A stretch of DNA of 64,000 nt from Planococcus circulans. GTDB taxonomy: Bacteria; Bacillota; Bacilli; Bacillales_A; Planococcaceae. Location of the stretch: assembly GCF_020023385.1 (NCBI RefSeq), contig NZ_JAIQCL010000002.1, forward strand, positions 248,001 through 312,000, in the 5' to 3' direction. Shown piece by piece: positions 35,274 through 44,028 of this stretch. Position 1 is the stretch's first letter, and each line of letters begins with the position of its first letter. The position numbers and the translations under genes were made by a program. Below the pieces are notes generated by a model. That model was not told the origin of the DNA. It saw only the letters and a list, made by a program, of their open reading frames with translations, and ran no database searches.

Positions 35274-35498
35274 TACGTTATTTCTCCTCTCTATCAAAAA
35301 AACATTTCTGACCCATCATAAGGGGCGAATATAAATTGAATATCAATTTTGGGTGGCAGAGGTTTGAACAATGATGAAAAGCCTTAGCCGAATATTAAGG
35401 GGGAATGGGAAGTCAGGCGATAAAGATTTCAAGAGAGGATTAGGATCGAAACAGGAGGGTAAACTATCATTAAAATGTACAAACAGGAGGAATCAGCA

Positions 35499-35717
35499 AT
35501 GACAAGAAAAGGTACAGCAGGACGATCACCAGGAGAACAAGCAAGCGGTGCTCCGGATTCGGGAATCGACAAAGCCGTCAAGAAAACTAAAGAAGCTTTC
35601 GACAAAGATAACGAAGCCACTGATTATGAAGATGGTAAAGACGAAATGCAGGATGCGAAAGAATATTCTAAGGATGTATCGGATAAACGGACAGGAGACG
35701 CAAGAAGAAACGATTGA
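35499..35717 (+). CDS. Small, very hydrophilic acidic/basic protein
   Basis: 72 residues from ATG 35499, with AGGAGGAAT 7 bp upstream. Composition is extreme: about half Lys, Asp, Glu; no hydrophobic stretch and no cysteine, so it is probably disordered (hydrophilin-like). It begins TRKGTAGRSPGEQASGAPDS and ends DKRTGDARRND. Such small proteins in bacilli are often stress-induced, but no sigma-B promoter was found. Has its own terminator. Function unknown. Confidence 0.7.
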   Translation: MTRKGTAGRSPGEQASGAPDSGIDKAVKKTKEAFDKDNEATDYEDGKDEMQDAKEYSKDVSDKRTGDARRND

Positions 35718-35753
35718 AATTGTATGCGTGCCTGGCACCCGCATAATGTAAAA

Positions 35754-35787
35754 ACTGGACCACTTGGAAACAAGTGGTCCGGTTTTT
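35754..35787 (+). terminator. Terminator after small hydrophilic gene
   Basis: ACTGGACCACTTG pairs with CAAGTGGTCCGGT around GAAA, followed by TTTTCTATTTTT. Confidence 0.9.
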
Positions 35788-36298
35788 CTATTTTTCTACT
35801 CTTTTCGCTTAAGATCTGCAATTGAATCGATGTCCATCTAGACAGGTACGGCGATTCCGTCTTGACCGCCAGTCAGTCACATCAATTGTATTGTTGTATA
35901 AAGAAATGGATAGTGGATGGCTGCTTACTACATAGATTTTCCATATTGTAAAATCAGCTTCAATCTATTCAAATCGTGAATGGAATAAAACTGAATAAAC
36001 TAAAACGCTATTTCCTCTAAGGTTTCGAGGGATGTGGAGTAAAAGGTCTAAAGGGAGGAATAATCAGTAGAATCCTTTGGCTAACGCCATGAATAAAATT
36101 GAATAAAAGACCATTCCATTACGTTTCCTGGAGTGAAAAAGTTTGCTGGGATACGGAGGAACAAATAATGAATACCCATTATGAATTATTTTGAGATAAA
36201 GTTTTGTAAGTAGAGAGAAACTTACTATCTGTGAATAGTTAAAATGAGAATTTTAAAAACTTGATTAAATTCAGAATATTGGATAAGTTTAATTTTAA
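35788..36298. other. Non-coding AT-rich gap before lutR
   Basis: About 510 bases without any supported gene. It holds two imperfect copies of GAATAAAACTGAATAAA (near 35983 and 36091), each followed within about 30 bases by a CGYTATTTCCT/ACGTTTCCTGG-like stretch, which may be remnants of a duplication. No RNA gene was recognised. Confidence 0.5.
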
Positions 36299-36315
36299 TC
36301 ATCTGATGACCTGTT
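36299..36315 (+). promoter_or_regulatory. LutR-type operator upstream of lutR
   Basis: TCATCTGATGACCTGTT contains the perfect palindrome TCATC-T-GATGA. Nearly the same 17 bases recur before lutA, which points to a common regulator, most likely the FadR-type protein encoded between the two sites. Confidence 0.65.
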
Positions 36316-36410
36316 GTATTGGTAGTCAGCATCTTTGAAGCGTTCCACTATATTCTCTCTGTTTCTTTTTAAAGGGGAGCCAGGAATATATCAGTCAGGA
36401 GAGAAAGTTT

Positions 36411-37118
36411 ATGGAGATTAAACCAATTCGCACAAGAAAGATATACGAAGAAGTCACAGATTCCATTTTGGAAATGATCAAGAGCGGCCAATTTAAGACA
36501 GGTGACAAACTGGATTCTGTTGAGCAATTAGCAAAAAACTTCAATGTTGGACGCTCGGCGATACGAGAAGCTTTGAGTGGTTTGCGTGCTATGGGGTTAG
36601 TCGAAATGCGCCAAGGCGAAGGAACGTATATTACCTCATTCGATGCTTCAAAGTTTTCCCTCCCTTTGTCTTCTGCACTTCTCATAAAGCGGGAAGATAT
36701 TAAAGAACTTTCAGAAGTCCGTAAAATTTTGGAGGTCGGAGCGGTAGCGTCTGCTTCAGTCAACCATGACGATGAAGATCTATTGCTGATGGAAGAAGCT
36801 TTAAACGCGATGAAAGAAGCCAAAGGGCAAGGGGAAATAGGCGAGAAGGCAGACTTGGATTTCCATTTGGCCATCGCTCATGCAACACACAATAAGATGT
36901 TGATCAATTTAATGTCCAGTGTGTCTGAAATTATGGTTGAATCGATGCGGGAAACACGGCAGCTTCTTTTGTATTCAGAAGAAATGATGGCTTCTTTAGT
37001 CGAAGAGCATCAATTGATCTATCGAGCGATAAAAGCTCGAAATATAGAAGAAGCTCAAAAAAACATGCTCAATCATTTAATTGGAGTAGAAAAAGTTCTT
37101 TCGCACTATATCGAGTAA
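36411..37118 (+). CDS. lutR: FadR-subfamily GntR regulator, probable lactate-responsive LutR
   Basis: 235 residues: GntR winged helix (about 8-75, [20 protein letters not shown] then [20 protein letters not shown]) and a C-terminal FCD helical domain (about 90-225) with metal-binding residues of the family ([16 protein letters not shown] and [10 protein letters not shown]). In Bacillus, LutR represses lutABC and is released by L-lactate. Here it lies just before lutABC, with matching palindromes at 36299 and 37158. Start ATG 36411 follows CAGGAGAG by 7 bp. Confidence 0.87.
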   Translation: MEIKPIRTRKIYEEVTDSILEMIKSGQFKTGDKLDSVEQLAKNFNVGRSAIREALSGLRAMGLVEMRQGEGTYITSFDASKFSLPLSSALLIKREDIKELSEVRKILEVGAVASASVNHDDEDLLLMEEALNAMKEAKGQGEIGEKADLDFHLAIAHATHNKMLINLMSSVSEIMVESMRETRQLLLYSEEMMASLVEEHQLIYRAIKARNIEEAQKNMLNHLIGVEKVLSHYIE

Positions 37119-37157
37119 CGCACTTCATTTTCCAAAGGACGCACTTCTGCGCTCTAG

Positions 37158-37174
37158 TCATATGATGACCTGTT
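37158..37174 (+). promoter_or_regulatory. LutR-type operator upstream of lutA
   Basis: TCATATGATGACCTGTT differs from the site before lutR at one base and lies 66 bp before the lutA start. Confidence 0.65.
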
Positions 37175-37239
37175 CTATTTATGGGCAGGGATCATATTCT
37201 CCTCTTAGAATGAAAAAACTATGGAAAGAGTGGATGAAC

Positions 37240-37971
37240 ATGAAAGTATCCTTATTTGTCACTTGCCTCTCAGAGATGTTTTATCAAAATGTCGCAAAAG
37301 ATGTTGTGGAAGTTTTGGAGCGGCTCGGGTGCGATATCGATTTTCCCAAAGGGCAGATCTGTTGCGGGCAGCCGGCCTACAATAGCGGATACCGGGAAGA
37401 TGCACAAAAAGCGGCAAAGCAGATGATCGCCAGTTTCGAAAACTCGGAGTTTATCGTGACTCCATCCGGTTCTTGTGCTGCGATGTTCAAAGAATATCCG
37501 GACCTGCTCAAAGATGACGAAACGTGGCATGAACGGGCACAGACCGTGGCGGATAAAACGTATGAGTTCACCCAATTCATCGTCAATGTGTTGAAGATTG
37601 AAGATGTAGGAGCAGTATATCCGGCAAGGGCAACGTACCATACCTCCTGCCATATGATGCGATTACTGAAAGAAACAGAAGCACCATTTAAGCTGTTGGC
37701 GAATGTCAAAGGACTTGAAATGCTGCCGCTCGCGAATAATTACGATTGCTGTGGATTCGGGGGAACGTTCGCCGTTAAGATGGCGCCGATTTCAGAGCAG
37801 ATGGTGGATGAAAAAGTCCGGCATGTAGAGGAAACAACAGCAACTCTTTTGATCGCAGCGGATAATGGCTGCATGATGAATATCAAAGGCCGGATTGATC
37901 GAAAAGGCAAAGCGATTGAAGTGAAGCATATTGCACAAATCCTTAATTCGCGTGTAGAAGGGAGTGTCTAA
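37240..37971 (+). CDS. lutA: L-lactate utilisation protein LutA (CCG-domain)
   Basis: Part of the LutABC iron-sulfur complex that oxidises L-lactate to pyruvate. The 243 residues have two CCG (cysteine-rich) domains: [14 protein letters not shown] (near 40) and, in the second half, [10 protein letters not shown] (near 145) and [14 protein letters not shown] (near 180), as in heterodisulfide reductase-like subunits. The start [14 protein letters not shown] at 37240 matches Bacillus LutA; longer in-frame starts would run over the operator palindrome. Two bases separate it from lutB. Confidence 0.93.
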   Translation: MKVSLFVTCLSEMFYQNVAKDVVEVLERLGCDIDFPKGQICCGQPAYNSGYREDAQKAAKQMIASFENSEFIVTPSGSCAAMFKEYPDLLKDDETWHERAQTVADKTYEFTQFIVNVLKIEDVGAVYPARATYHTSCHMMRLLKETEAPFKLLANVKGLEMLPLANNYDCCGFGGTFAVKMAPISEQMVDEKVRHVEETTATLLIAADNGCMMNIKGRIDRKGKAIEVKHIAQILNSRVEGSV

Positions 37972-37973
37972 CA

Positions 37974-39410
37974 ATGGCGATGAAAATTGGAAGCAAACCA
38001 TTTTTTGGTCGAGTTGATGAAGCCCTGCAAGACGAGTTTATGAGAAAGGCCATGAGTTCTGCACAAGATCGGCTGCGGGGAAAGAAAATGCTGGCGACTG
38101 TGGAAGATGAACTAGTGGGGGATTGGGAAGAGTGGCGAAGCGCCGGTGAAGAGATCCGCCGCCATACGCTGGATAATTTGGATTTCTATTTGGACCAATT
38201 GAGTGAAAACTTTTCGAAAAGGGGCGGCCATGTGTATTTTGCCGCGACAGCGGAAGACGCCACCCGCTATATCCAGGAAGTTGCCAAACAGAAAAACGCC
38301 AAAAAAGTGACGAAAGCAAAATCCATGGTGACAGAAGAAATCGGGCTCAACGAAGCGTTGGAAGAAGTCGGCTGTGAAGTGTATGAAACAGACTTGGCAG
38401 AATACATCCTGCAGATCGACGACCATGATCGGCCATCCCATATTGTGGTTCCTTCTCTGCATAAAAACAAGGAACAAATCCGGGATACATTTCGGGATAA
38501 AGCCAACTATACGGGTACTGAAGAACCCAAGCAGTTGGCTGCCTTTGCACGGAGCCAATTGCGTGAAACCTTTATGCAAGCGGACATTGGAGTTACAGGC
38601 TGCAACTTTGCGGTAGCAGAATCAGGAACGATTTCTCTCGTGACCAATGAAGGAAACGCCAATATGGTCACGACGTTCCCAGAGACACAAATCAGCATTA
38701 TGGGAATGGAGCGGCTGGTGCCGACCTGGGAAGAACTCGATGTCATGACCAATCTGCTGAGCAGAAGTGCAGTCGGGCAAAAAATAACGACGTATGTCAC
38801 CAACCTGACTCCCCAATTGGAGGAAGACAGTGTGGATGCACCCAAGGAATTTCATTTGGTGATTTTGGATGCAGGGCGTTCGAAGGCGCTGGGCACTGAG
38901 TTTCAATCAGCGCTCCATTGTATTCGATGTGCGGCTTGTGTCAATGTATGTCCGGTTTACCGCCATATAGGTGGCCATGCGTATGGCTCCATTTATCAAG
39001 GGCCGATCGGAGCTGTATTGTCCCCTATTCTCGGCGGTTATGAAGAGTATGGTGAACTTCCTTTCGCTTCCAGCCTTTGTGCAGCCTGCAGTGAAGCTTG
39101 TCCGGTGAAAATTCCCCTTCACGAGCAATTGATCCGGCACCGGGAGATTTATGTGAAGGAAAAAGCGAAGACCAGTGAAAAATTGGCAATGAAAACATTC
39201 GGCATCGGTGCAAGTTCCCCTTCGCTATTCCGCCTGGCAGTAAAAGGGATGCCGGCCATGATGAAACCTTTTGTCAAAGACGATAGCATCTCGGGTGGTC
39301 CGGGGCCGATTAAGCTTTGGACAGCTGTACGGGATTTCCCAGCACCTGCAAACAGCAACTTCCGGAAATGGTTCGACAATCACAAGAGAGGGGGAGGAAC
39401 AGATGGCTGA
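37974..39410 (+). CDS. lutB: L-lactate utilisation iron-sulfur protein LutB
   Basis: Electron-transfer subunit of the LutABC lactate oxidation complex. The 478 residues begin MAMKIGSK as in Bacillus LutB, with an LUD domain (about 65-290, including [20 protein letters not shown]) and two [4Fe-4S] motifs, [16 protein letters not shown] (near 310) and [14 protein letters not shown] (near 362). Length is normal. It overlaps lutC by 8 bp. Confidence 0.94.
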   Translation: MAMKIGSKPFFGRVDEALQDEFMRKAMSSAQDRLRGKKMLATVEDELVGDWEEWRSAGEEIRRHTLDNLDFYLDQLSENFSKRGGHVYFAATAEDATRYIQEVAKQKNAKKVTKAKSMVTEEIGLNEALEEVGCEVYETDLAEYILQIDDHDRPSHIVVPSLHKNKEQIRDTFRDKANYTGTEEPKQLAAFARSQLRETFMQADIGVTGCNFAVAESGTISLVTNEGNANMVTTFPETQISIMGMERLVPTWEELDVMTNLLSRSAVGQKITTYVTNLTPQLEEDSVDAPKEFHLVILDAGRSKALGTEFQSALHCIRCAACVNVCPVYRHIGGHAYGSIYQGPIGAVLSPILGGYEEYGELPFASSLCAACSEACPVKIPLHEQLIRHREIYVKEKAKTSEKLAMKTFGIGASSPSLFRLAVKGMPAMMKPFVKDDSISGGPGPIKLWTAVRDFPAPANSNFRKWFDNHKRGGGTDG

Positions 39411-40104
39411 AGGGATGATTCACAATAAAACGGATTTTTTGGCGACAATTTCAACCAAGCTTGGACGAGAGCAAAGCAAACAGGTGACTAGACCCGATTG
39501 GAAGCATCGTCCTCAGCTGGAAATTTTGAAAAAGACATCTTCTGAAGAATTGGCCGCTGTGTTCACTAAGAACAGTATCGAAAAAACAACCAATGTGATT
39601 CAAACAGATAGCGCGCAGCTTGGGGAAGTCCTGCTGGAAACTTTCAGGAAGTATGAAGGTGGGCGGATTGTGGCCACAAAAGATGGACGATTCAGCGACT
39701 ACGGACTGGATGTCGTATTGGCTGACAGCGGCGCCCATGTCTGGAATTCGGAATTGGGAGAAGAGAATATCGAAATAGCAAAACAAGCTGCCATCGGAGT
39801 GTTTTTCAGTGATGTCAGTTTAGCCGAGTCGGGTACGGTTGTGCAATTCAATGATAAGGATATTGCCCGTTCGGTCAGCTTGCTGCCCTTGGCTTATGTT
39901 GCCATTGTCCCGAAATCGACGATTGTGCCTCGCATGACGCAGGTTTCCCAGACAATCCATAAATCGATTAGCGAAGGGAAAGAACTTTCGACATGCATCA
40001 ATTTCATTTCAGGACCAAGCAATAGTGCGGATATTGAGATGAATATCGTCATTGGTGTGCATGGACCGATTGAAGCGGTGCATATCGTGGTGGCTGATCG
40101 ATGA
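39403..40104 (+). CDS. lutC: L-lactate utilisation protein LutC (LUD domain)
   Basis: Third component of the lactate oxidation complex. The 233 residues form a single LUD domain with the [20 protein letters not shown] motif and the final [18 protein letters not shown] segment. The start ATG 39403 follows GGGGGAGGAA closely and overlaps the end of lutB, indicating coupled translation. Slightly shorter than Bacillus subtilis LutC at the N-terminus. Confidence 0.92.
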   Translation: MAEGMIHNKTDFLATISTKLGREQSKQVTRPDWKHRPQLEILKKTSSEELAAVFTKNSIEKTTNVIQTDSAQLGEVLLETFRKYEGGRIVATKDGRFSDYGLDVVLADSGAHVWNSELGEENIEIAKQAAIGVFFSDVSLAESGTVVQFNDKDIARSVSLLPLAYVAIVPKSTIVPRMTQVSQTIHKSISEGKELSTCINFISGPSNSADIEMNIVIGVHGPIEAVHIVVADR

Positions 40105-40250
40105 TTAATTGTTTGCGTGTCTTCCGCCGCTGCGAGTCACCTAAACAACTTAAAGGATTGTTCGCCGGTGCTGCAGAATAATTAACAGGTGACCGAAAAT
40201 CGCAGCAGGCTAAATGCTTGAAGAGAAGTTAGAGAGAAAGAAGGAACAAG

Positions 40251-40628
40251 ATGAAGGGGTATGTATTAACTGCGGTGGCTATGTTAGCCAGTATCGGACT
40301 GATTTACGGGGAAGAACTGTCCGGTACAGACGACACCGATTGGCTCTTCGCTGTATCAACGTTGATTATATTTGCCTTGTATCTGCAGGTTTGGAAGCGC
40401 TGGAATCCTGGTGGTGCAGGCATTATTGCAGTAACCGCATTCATGCTGTTCACCATCGGCTCCATTTTTCTTTTGGATGAGGTTTCAGTTCGGATCTACA
40501 GTTTTTTATTGGGGCCTTTACTGATCCCCTTTTGCAAGAAGTATCGGGACGCAGCGTTAACGTCGCTGGCTTTTGTAGCGGAGCAATTGGTGGTCTATAC
40601 GGAAATGGGAAATGACGCTATAGTTTAG
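40251..40628 (+). CDS. Upstream part of a membrane-protein gene interrupted by an in-frame amber codon
   Basis: 125 residues with about four hydrophobic helices (about 2-20, 32-46, 56-74, 82-92). The frame ends at TAG 40626-40628 and continues without a gap or shift from GTG 40629 to 40898, where a further 89 residues of the same membrane character follow. The simplest view is one gene of about 216 codons with a premature stop. A ribosome site AAAGAAGGAA lies before ATG 40251. I do not recognise the family. The alternative is two small separate membrane proteins. Confidence 0.6.
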   Translation: MKGYVLTAVAMLASIGLIYGEELSGTDDTDWLFAVSTLIIFALYLQVWKRWNPGGAGIIAVTAFMLFTIGSIFLLDEVSVRIYSFLLGPLLIPFCKKYRDAALTSLAFVAEQLVVYTEMGNDAIV

Positions 40629-40898
40629 GTGCTGTTTACCATGAACGGCCTCTTGGCGTTCGGCGGTGCATACTTTGGGTTGAAATGGCTGAGACGTTGT
40701 TTTACTGTCTTCTTTTCAATGTCTGCCTTGCTATTGGTGTTCCTAAACAGTTTTAATGAAGGCAAGCTGCTTCTTATTTTAGTTCTTGCAGCCATTGTTT
40801 TGGTTGTTTGTGGGATCTATAAATTTTCAAGGTCCGCAGTAGAACTAAAAGAGCGAGGGGGAAAGTCAAACAAGCCGGACTTTCCATGGTATAGGTAA
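40629..40898 (+). CDS. Downstream part of the interrupted membrane-protein gene
   Basis: 89 residues in the same frame as the preceding segment, immediately after its TAG codon. Two or three hydrophobic helices (about 5-20, 23-40, 47-62), then a charged tail with SRSAVELKERGGKSNKPD. The GTG at 40629 has no good ribosome site, so independent translation is doubtful; ATG 40641 is another possible start. Probably the C-terminal half of a formerly single protein, or reached by stop-codon read-through. Confidence 0.45.
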   Translation: MLFTMNGLLAFGGAYFGLKWLRRCFTVFFSMSALLLVFLNSFNEGKLLLILVLAAIVLVVCGIYKFSRSAVELKERGGKSNKPDFPWYR

Positions 40899-40990
40899 AG
40901 ACGGTTTTTTATTATGAAATTATACAGCATGAAAGATGAAAAGCATTGTTTTTCCAAGAAAGTGTAGAATCTAGGAAGGGAGTGATTGCC

Positions 40991-42184
40991 ATGCTTACTG
41001 CAGAATTGATGAAACGATTAGATGCCAAAGAACAGCGCATCATTGAGATAAGGCGGCATCTTCACGAGCATCCGGAGCTGTCGTTTGAAGAAGAACAGAC
41101 TGCCGCATATATCGAGGATTTCTATAAAGACGTGCCAGTGGATACTGTGGAAACCGATGTCGGTGACCATCGGGGCATCGTTGTAACGATTAAGGGAGAA
41201 AAGCCCGGAAAGACCATTGCGATCCGCGCAGATTTTGATGCCTTGCCGATCCAGGAGGAAACGGGACTGCCGTTCGCCTCCAAAACGGAAGGCATCATGC
41301 ATGCCTGTGGGCATGATGGACATACAGCTTATATGCTGGTGCTTGCTGAAACCTTGGCCGAGATGAAAGGTCAATTGACAGGGACGATCAAAGTCATTCA
41401 CCAGCCGGCCGAGGAAATGCCGCCGGGAGGCGCAATCGGAATGGTCAAAGCTGGAGTTCTCGATGGCGTGGAGGCGGTCTTCGGAATCCATGTCATGTCG
41501 ACGATGGAAACCGGCAAAATTTTTTACCGAAGCGGCAATACGCAAACCGGGAGAGCCCGCTTCAAGCTGCATATCCAAGGGAAAGGCGGCCATGGCTCTT
41601 CACCGCATATGGCAAATGACGCGATTGTGGCAGCCAGTTCCTTTGTGATGAACTGCCAGACCATCATCAGCCGGCGGGTGGATCCATTCGATACCGCTGT
41701 GGTGACGATCGGTTCTTTCGACGGCAAGGGCCAGTTCAATGTCATCAAGGATTCTGTCGCGCTCGAAGGCGATGTAAGGACCATGTCGCATGAATCCCGG
41801 GAGTTGGTGGAAAAACAGGTTCGCCAATTTGCGGAAGGGTTGGAAACTTCTTTTGGTGTAGAGACCACTTTAAAATACGCCAATGATTACCCCGTTCTCT
41901 ATAATGATCCGGGAGTCACCGAACAGGTTCGCCAAGCGCTCGAAGAGGCAGCTATCCCCGAAGTGTCGGCTGTCACAGAAGTTGCACCGCAGCCGCCCTC
42001 GGAGGATTTCGCTTATTATCTGCAGGAAAAGCCGGGCTGCTTTTTCTATGTCGGTGCAAAGCCTGAAGGAAAAGAATCGTATCCGCATCATCATCCGAAA
42101 TTCGAAATCGATGAAAAGAGCCTGTTGATCAGTGCGAAAGCCATGGCTGCAGTGGTAGGGGCTTATTGTGGAAGGGGAGAGTGA
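40991..42184 (+). CDS. M20D-family amidohydrolase / peptidase
   Basis: Metal-dependent hydrolase of N-acyl amino acids or related amides (HipO/AmhX/IAA-amino-acid hydrolase group). In 397 residues: HEHPELSFEEEQTAAY (near 27), IRADFDALPIQEETGLPF, the metal-binding CGHDGHTAYML (Cys-Gly-His-Asp-X-His, near 103), catalytic Glu-Glu in HQPAEEMPPGGA, the dimerisation domain (about 190-300) and a final metal His in SYPHHHPKFEID. Start ATG 40991 follows AGGAAGGGAGTG; an earlier in-frame start has no site. It lies 69 bp before the DUF3870 gene on the same strand. Substrate unknown. Confidence 0.9.
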   Translation: MLTAELMKRLDAKEQRIIEIRRHLHEHPELSFEEEQTAAYIEDFYKDVPVDTVETDVGDHRGIVVTIKGEKPGKTIAIRADFDALPIQEETGLPFASKTEGIMHACGHDGHTAYMLVLAETLAEMKGQLTGTIKVIHQPAEEMPPGGAIGMVKAGVLDGVEAVFGIHVMSTMETGKIFYRSGNTQTGRARFKLHIQGKGGHGSSPHMANDAIVAASSFVMNCQTIISRRVDPFDTAVVTIGSFDGKGQFNVIKDSVALEGDVRTMSHESRELVEKQVRQFAEGLETSFGVETTLKYANDYPVLYNDPGVTEQVRQALEEAAIPEVSAVTEVAPQPPSEDFAYYLQEKPGCFFYVGAKPEGKESYPHHHPKFEIDEKSLLISAKAMAAVVGAYCGRGE

Positions 42185-42253
42185 CGATTGCTTCCAGCAA
42201 ATCTTAAGTTTTGACGAACAAAGTTTCAGAGAAATGCCGAGGAGGAAAAAATC

Positions 42254-42565
42254 ATGAATACTGTTTTTATTGCGGGCCACGCCAGGCTGCCGGCGGGCAT
42301 GGCGGCGCAGAATATGTATGAGACCTTGACCATCACCGCAGAAATCGACAAGAAATACAGCGTGATTGTAGCGGCCAGCTGCACCTTGGCGACTGTTCAC
42401 GGACAGGAATTTGTCCATCAATTATTGAGGGGGCACAGCCTGCAGGATGGCATTGAAAAACCGTTGGCGGCCATCAAAACCCATTACCTTGGAAAAGCTG
42501 GAAATGCCTTAGCATCTGCTTTGAAGGATTTACATAAGCATTACGAAGCCCACAAAGAAAAATAA
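42254..42565 (+). CDS. DUF3870 domain protein
   Basis: 103 residues, recognised as DUF3870: VFIAGHARLPAGMAAQNMYE, IDKKYSVIVAASCTLAT, and the C-terminal GHSLQDGIEKPLAAIKTHYL helix. Function of the family is unknown; in bacilli it often adjoins amidohydrolase and CoA-ligase or acyl-CoA dehydrogenase genes, as here. It resembles small allosteric or binding proteins with a ferredoxin-like fold, which is inference. Start ATG 42254 behind GAGGAGG. Confidence 0.85.
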   Translation: MNTVFIAGHARLPAGMAAQNMYETLTITAEIDKKYSVIVAASCTLATVHGQEFVHQLLRGHSLQDGIEKPLAAIKTHYLGKAGNALASALKDLHKHYEAHKEK

Positions 42566-42644
42566 TTAGTTTACAGAAAATTAAAAATAAATAGGCTTTT
42601 GTTATTTACAAAACATGTCTTCTGTATTAAAGTGGCAATAAGAA

Positions 42645-42818
42645 TCGTACCAGAACGCGATAGCGCTCTTTCCGTACGATCAAGCTGAGCACGGAAAAGA
42701 AGAAATACCCATACTGCCTAGTCTGCCGAAATTTCTTTCCGGAAGTTTCATACGTAGATAAAAGCCAGTTCATTCAGACAAGCAGTTTTGCTGTTGTCTT
42801 TTTGGACTGGCTTTTTTG
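42645..42818 (+). promoter_or_regulatory. Structured leader of the CoA-transferase operon, candidate attenuator
   Basis: The 285-bp gap before the CoA-transferase gene holds ACGGAAAAGAAGAAAT (42691-42706), which can pair either with CTTTCCGT upstream (42668-42675) or with ATTTCTTTCCGG downstream (42731-42742). Two exclusive pairings followed by a terminator (42761-42818) resemble a switch. A possible promoter is TTATTT, 17 bp, TATTAA near 42600-42630. It matches no riboswitch class that I know. Confidence 0.4.
42761..42818 (+). terminator. Two-part terminator before the CoA-transferase gene
   Basis: AAAGCCAGT pairs with ACTGGCTTT and encloses a second stem, AGACAAGCAG with GCTGTTGTCT around TTTT; a run of T follows. 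It is 33 bp before the ATG 42851. Confidence 0.8.
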
Positions 42819-42850
42819 TATGGGAACAGCATTGAAAGGAGCCGTGAAAA

Positions 42851-44014
42851 ATGACCGGGGCATTGGAAGGTATAAAAATACTCGATTTATCGCGTGTTCT
42901 TGCAGGTCCTTACTGCACGATGATTCTTGGGGATCTGGGAGCGGAAGTCATAAAAGTGGAATCTCCCGGTGGCAGTGATGAGACACGGAAATGGGGTCCT
43001 CCTTTCCGGAATGACGTGAGTGCTTATTATTTGAGTGCCAACCGCAATAAAAAAGCAATTACTGTCGATTTGAAAACAGCGGAAGGCGTGGCAATCATCA
43101 AAAAGCTTGCTGCAGAAAGTGATGTGGTCGTCAGCAATTTTAAGACGGGCACCATGGAACGCTTCGGATTGGGCTACGAGACCTTGTCGCAAGTCAATCC
43201 TGGAATCGTCTTCTGTTCCATCACCGGTTTCGGTGAAACAGGACCGGATCGCGATGTGCCGGGCTATGATTTTATTATCCAGGCGATGAGCGGCTTGATG
43301 AGCATCACGGGAACTAAGGAATCAGGACCTCAGAAGTCGGGGGTTGCGATTGTGGATGTGTTGACGGGATTATATGCCTGCATCGGCATTCAGGCGGCAT
43401 TGCTGGAACGGGTGAGTTCCGGCAAAGGGCAGAAGCTGGATATTTCCTTATACGATACAGCGGTCAGTGCGTTGATCAATGTAGGCAGCAATTATTTGAT
43501 GAATGAAAATATACCGACGGCTTTAGGCAACGCCCATGCCAATATCGTACCTTACCAAACATTTCGGACTGCTGATGGGGAAATGGTGCTCGCTGTCGGC
43601 AATGATCATCAATTCAAAGCATTGTGCGCGGTGTTAGCAACACCGGAATACGCAGAGGATGAGCGCTATCGGACCAATCCGAAACGGGTGGAGAACCGGG
43701 AAACGCTGGTGCCTTTGCTGCAGCAGGTTTTACTGACAGAAAAAACGGCTCATTGGCAGGCTCTATGCAGGGAACACAAGATTCCGGCCGGGCCGATTCA
43801 GACCATGCAGGACGTGGTCAATGATCCGCAGCTGCAGTCGCGCAATATGTTCATCGAGCACGATCATCCGACAGCCGGAAAAATCAAGATGATTGGCAGT
43901 CCGCTGAAATTGTCGCGAACACCCGTCAAAGTGAAACGGCATCCGCCGAATCCGGGAGAACATAACCATGAGATTTTAGGACGATATACCACACGGCAAA
44001 CCAATACTTTATAA
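42851..44014 (+). CDS. CaiB/BaiF-family CoA-transferase (class III)
   Basis: Transfers CoA between carboxylic acids. The 387 residues show the class III signatures LDLSRVLAGPYCTMILGDLG (near 10) and AEVIKVESP, SANRNKKAITVDLK, and the catalytic Asp in GYDFIIQAMSGLMSITG (near 140). Members act on succinate, oxalate, carnitine, benzylsuccinate and others. The gene is followed 14 bp on by an acyl-CoA dehydrogenase, so the CoA ester made is probably oxidised at once. Start ATG 42851 behind AAAGGAG. Confidence 0.9.
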   Translation: MTGALEGIKILDLSRVLAGPYCTMILGDLGAEVIKVESPGGSDETRKWGPPFRNDVSAYYLSANRNKKAITVDLKTAEGVAIIKKLAAESDVVVSNFKTGTMERFGLGYETLSQVNPGIVFCSITGFGETGPDRDVPGYDFIIQAMSGLMSITGTKESGPQKSGVAIVDVLTGLYACIGIQAALLERVSSGKGQKLDISLYDTAVSALINVGSNYLMNENIPTALGNAHANIVPYQTFRTADGEMVLAVGNDHQFKALCAVLATPEYAEDERYRTNPKRVENRETLVPLLQQVLLTEKTAHWQALCREHKIPAGPIQTMQDVVNDPQLQSRNMFIEHDHPTAGKIKMIGSPLKLSRTPVKVKRHPPNPGEHNHEILGRYTTRQTNTL

Positions 44015-44028
44015 AGGGGAAATTTATT

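Noticed and set aside
35362-35420. Sigma-B promoter before the small hydrophilic gene (GTTTGA and GGGAAT)
   Set aside because: The two boxes are more than 30 bp apart, far beyond the 12-15 bp allowed.
2656-36186. GAATACCCATTATGA found both at about 2657 and about 36171
   Set aside because: One shared 15-mer in 64 kb is expected by chance and the flanks do not match.
37162-37239. Longer N-terminus for lutA from ATG 37162
   Set aside because: It would start within the operator palindrome, lacks a ribosome site, and Bacillus LutA begins at the MKVSLFVTC position.
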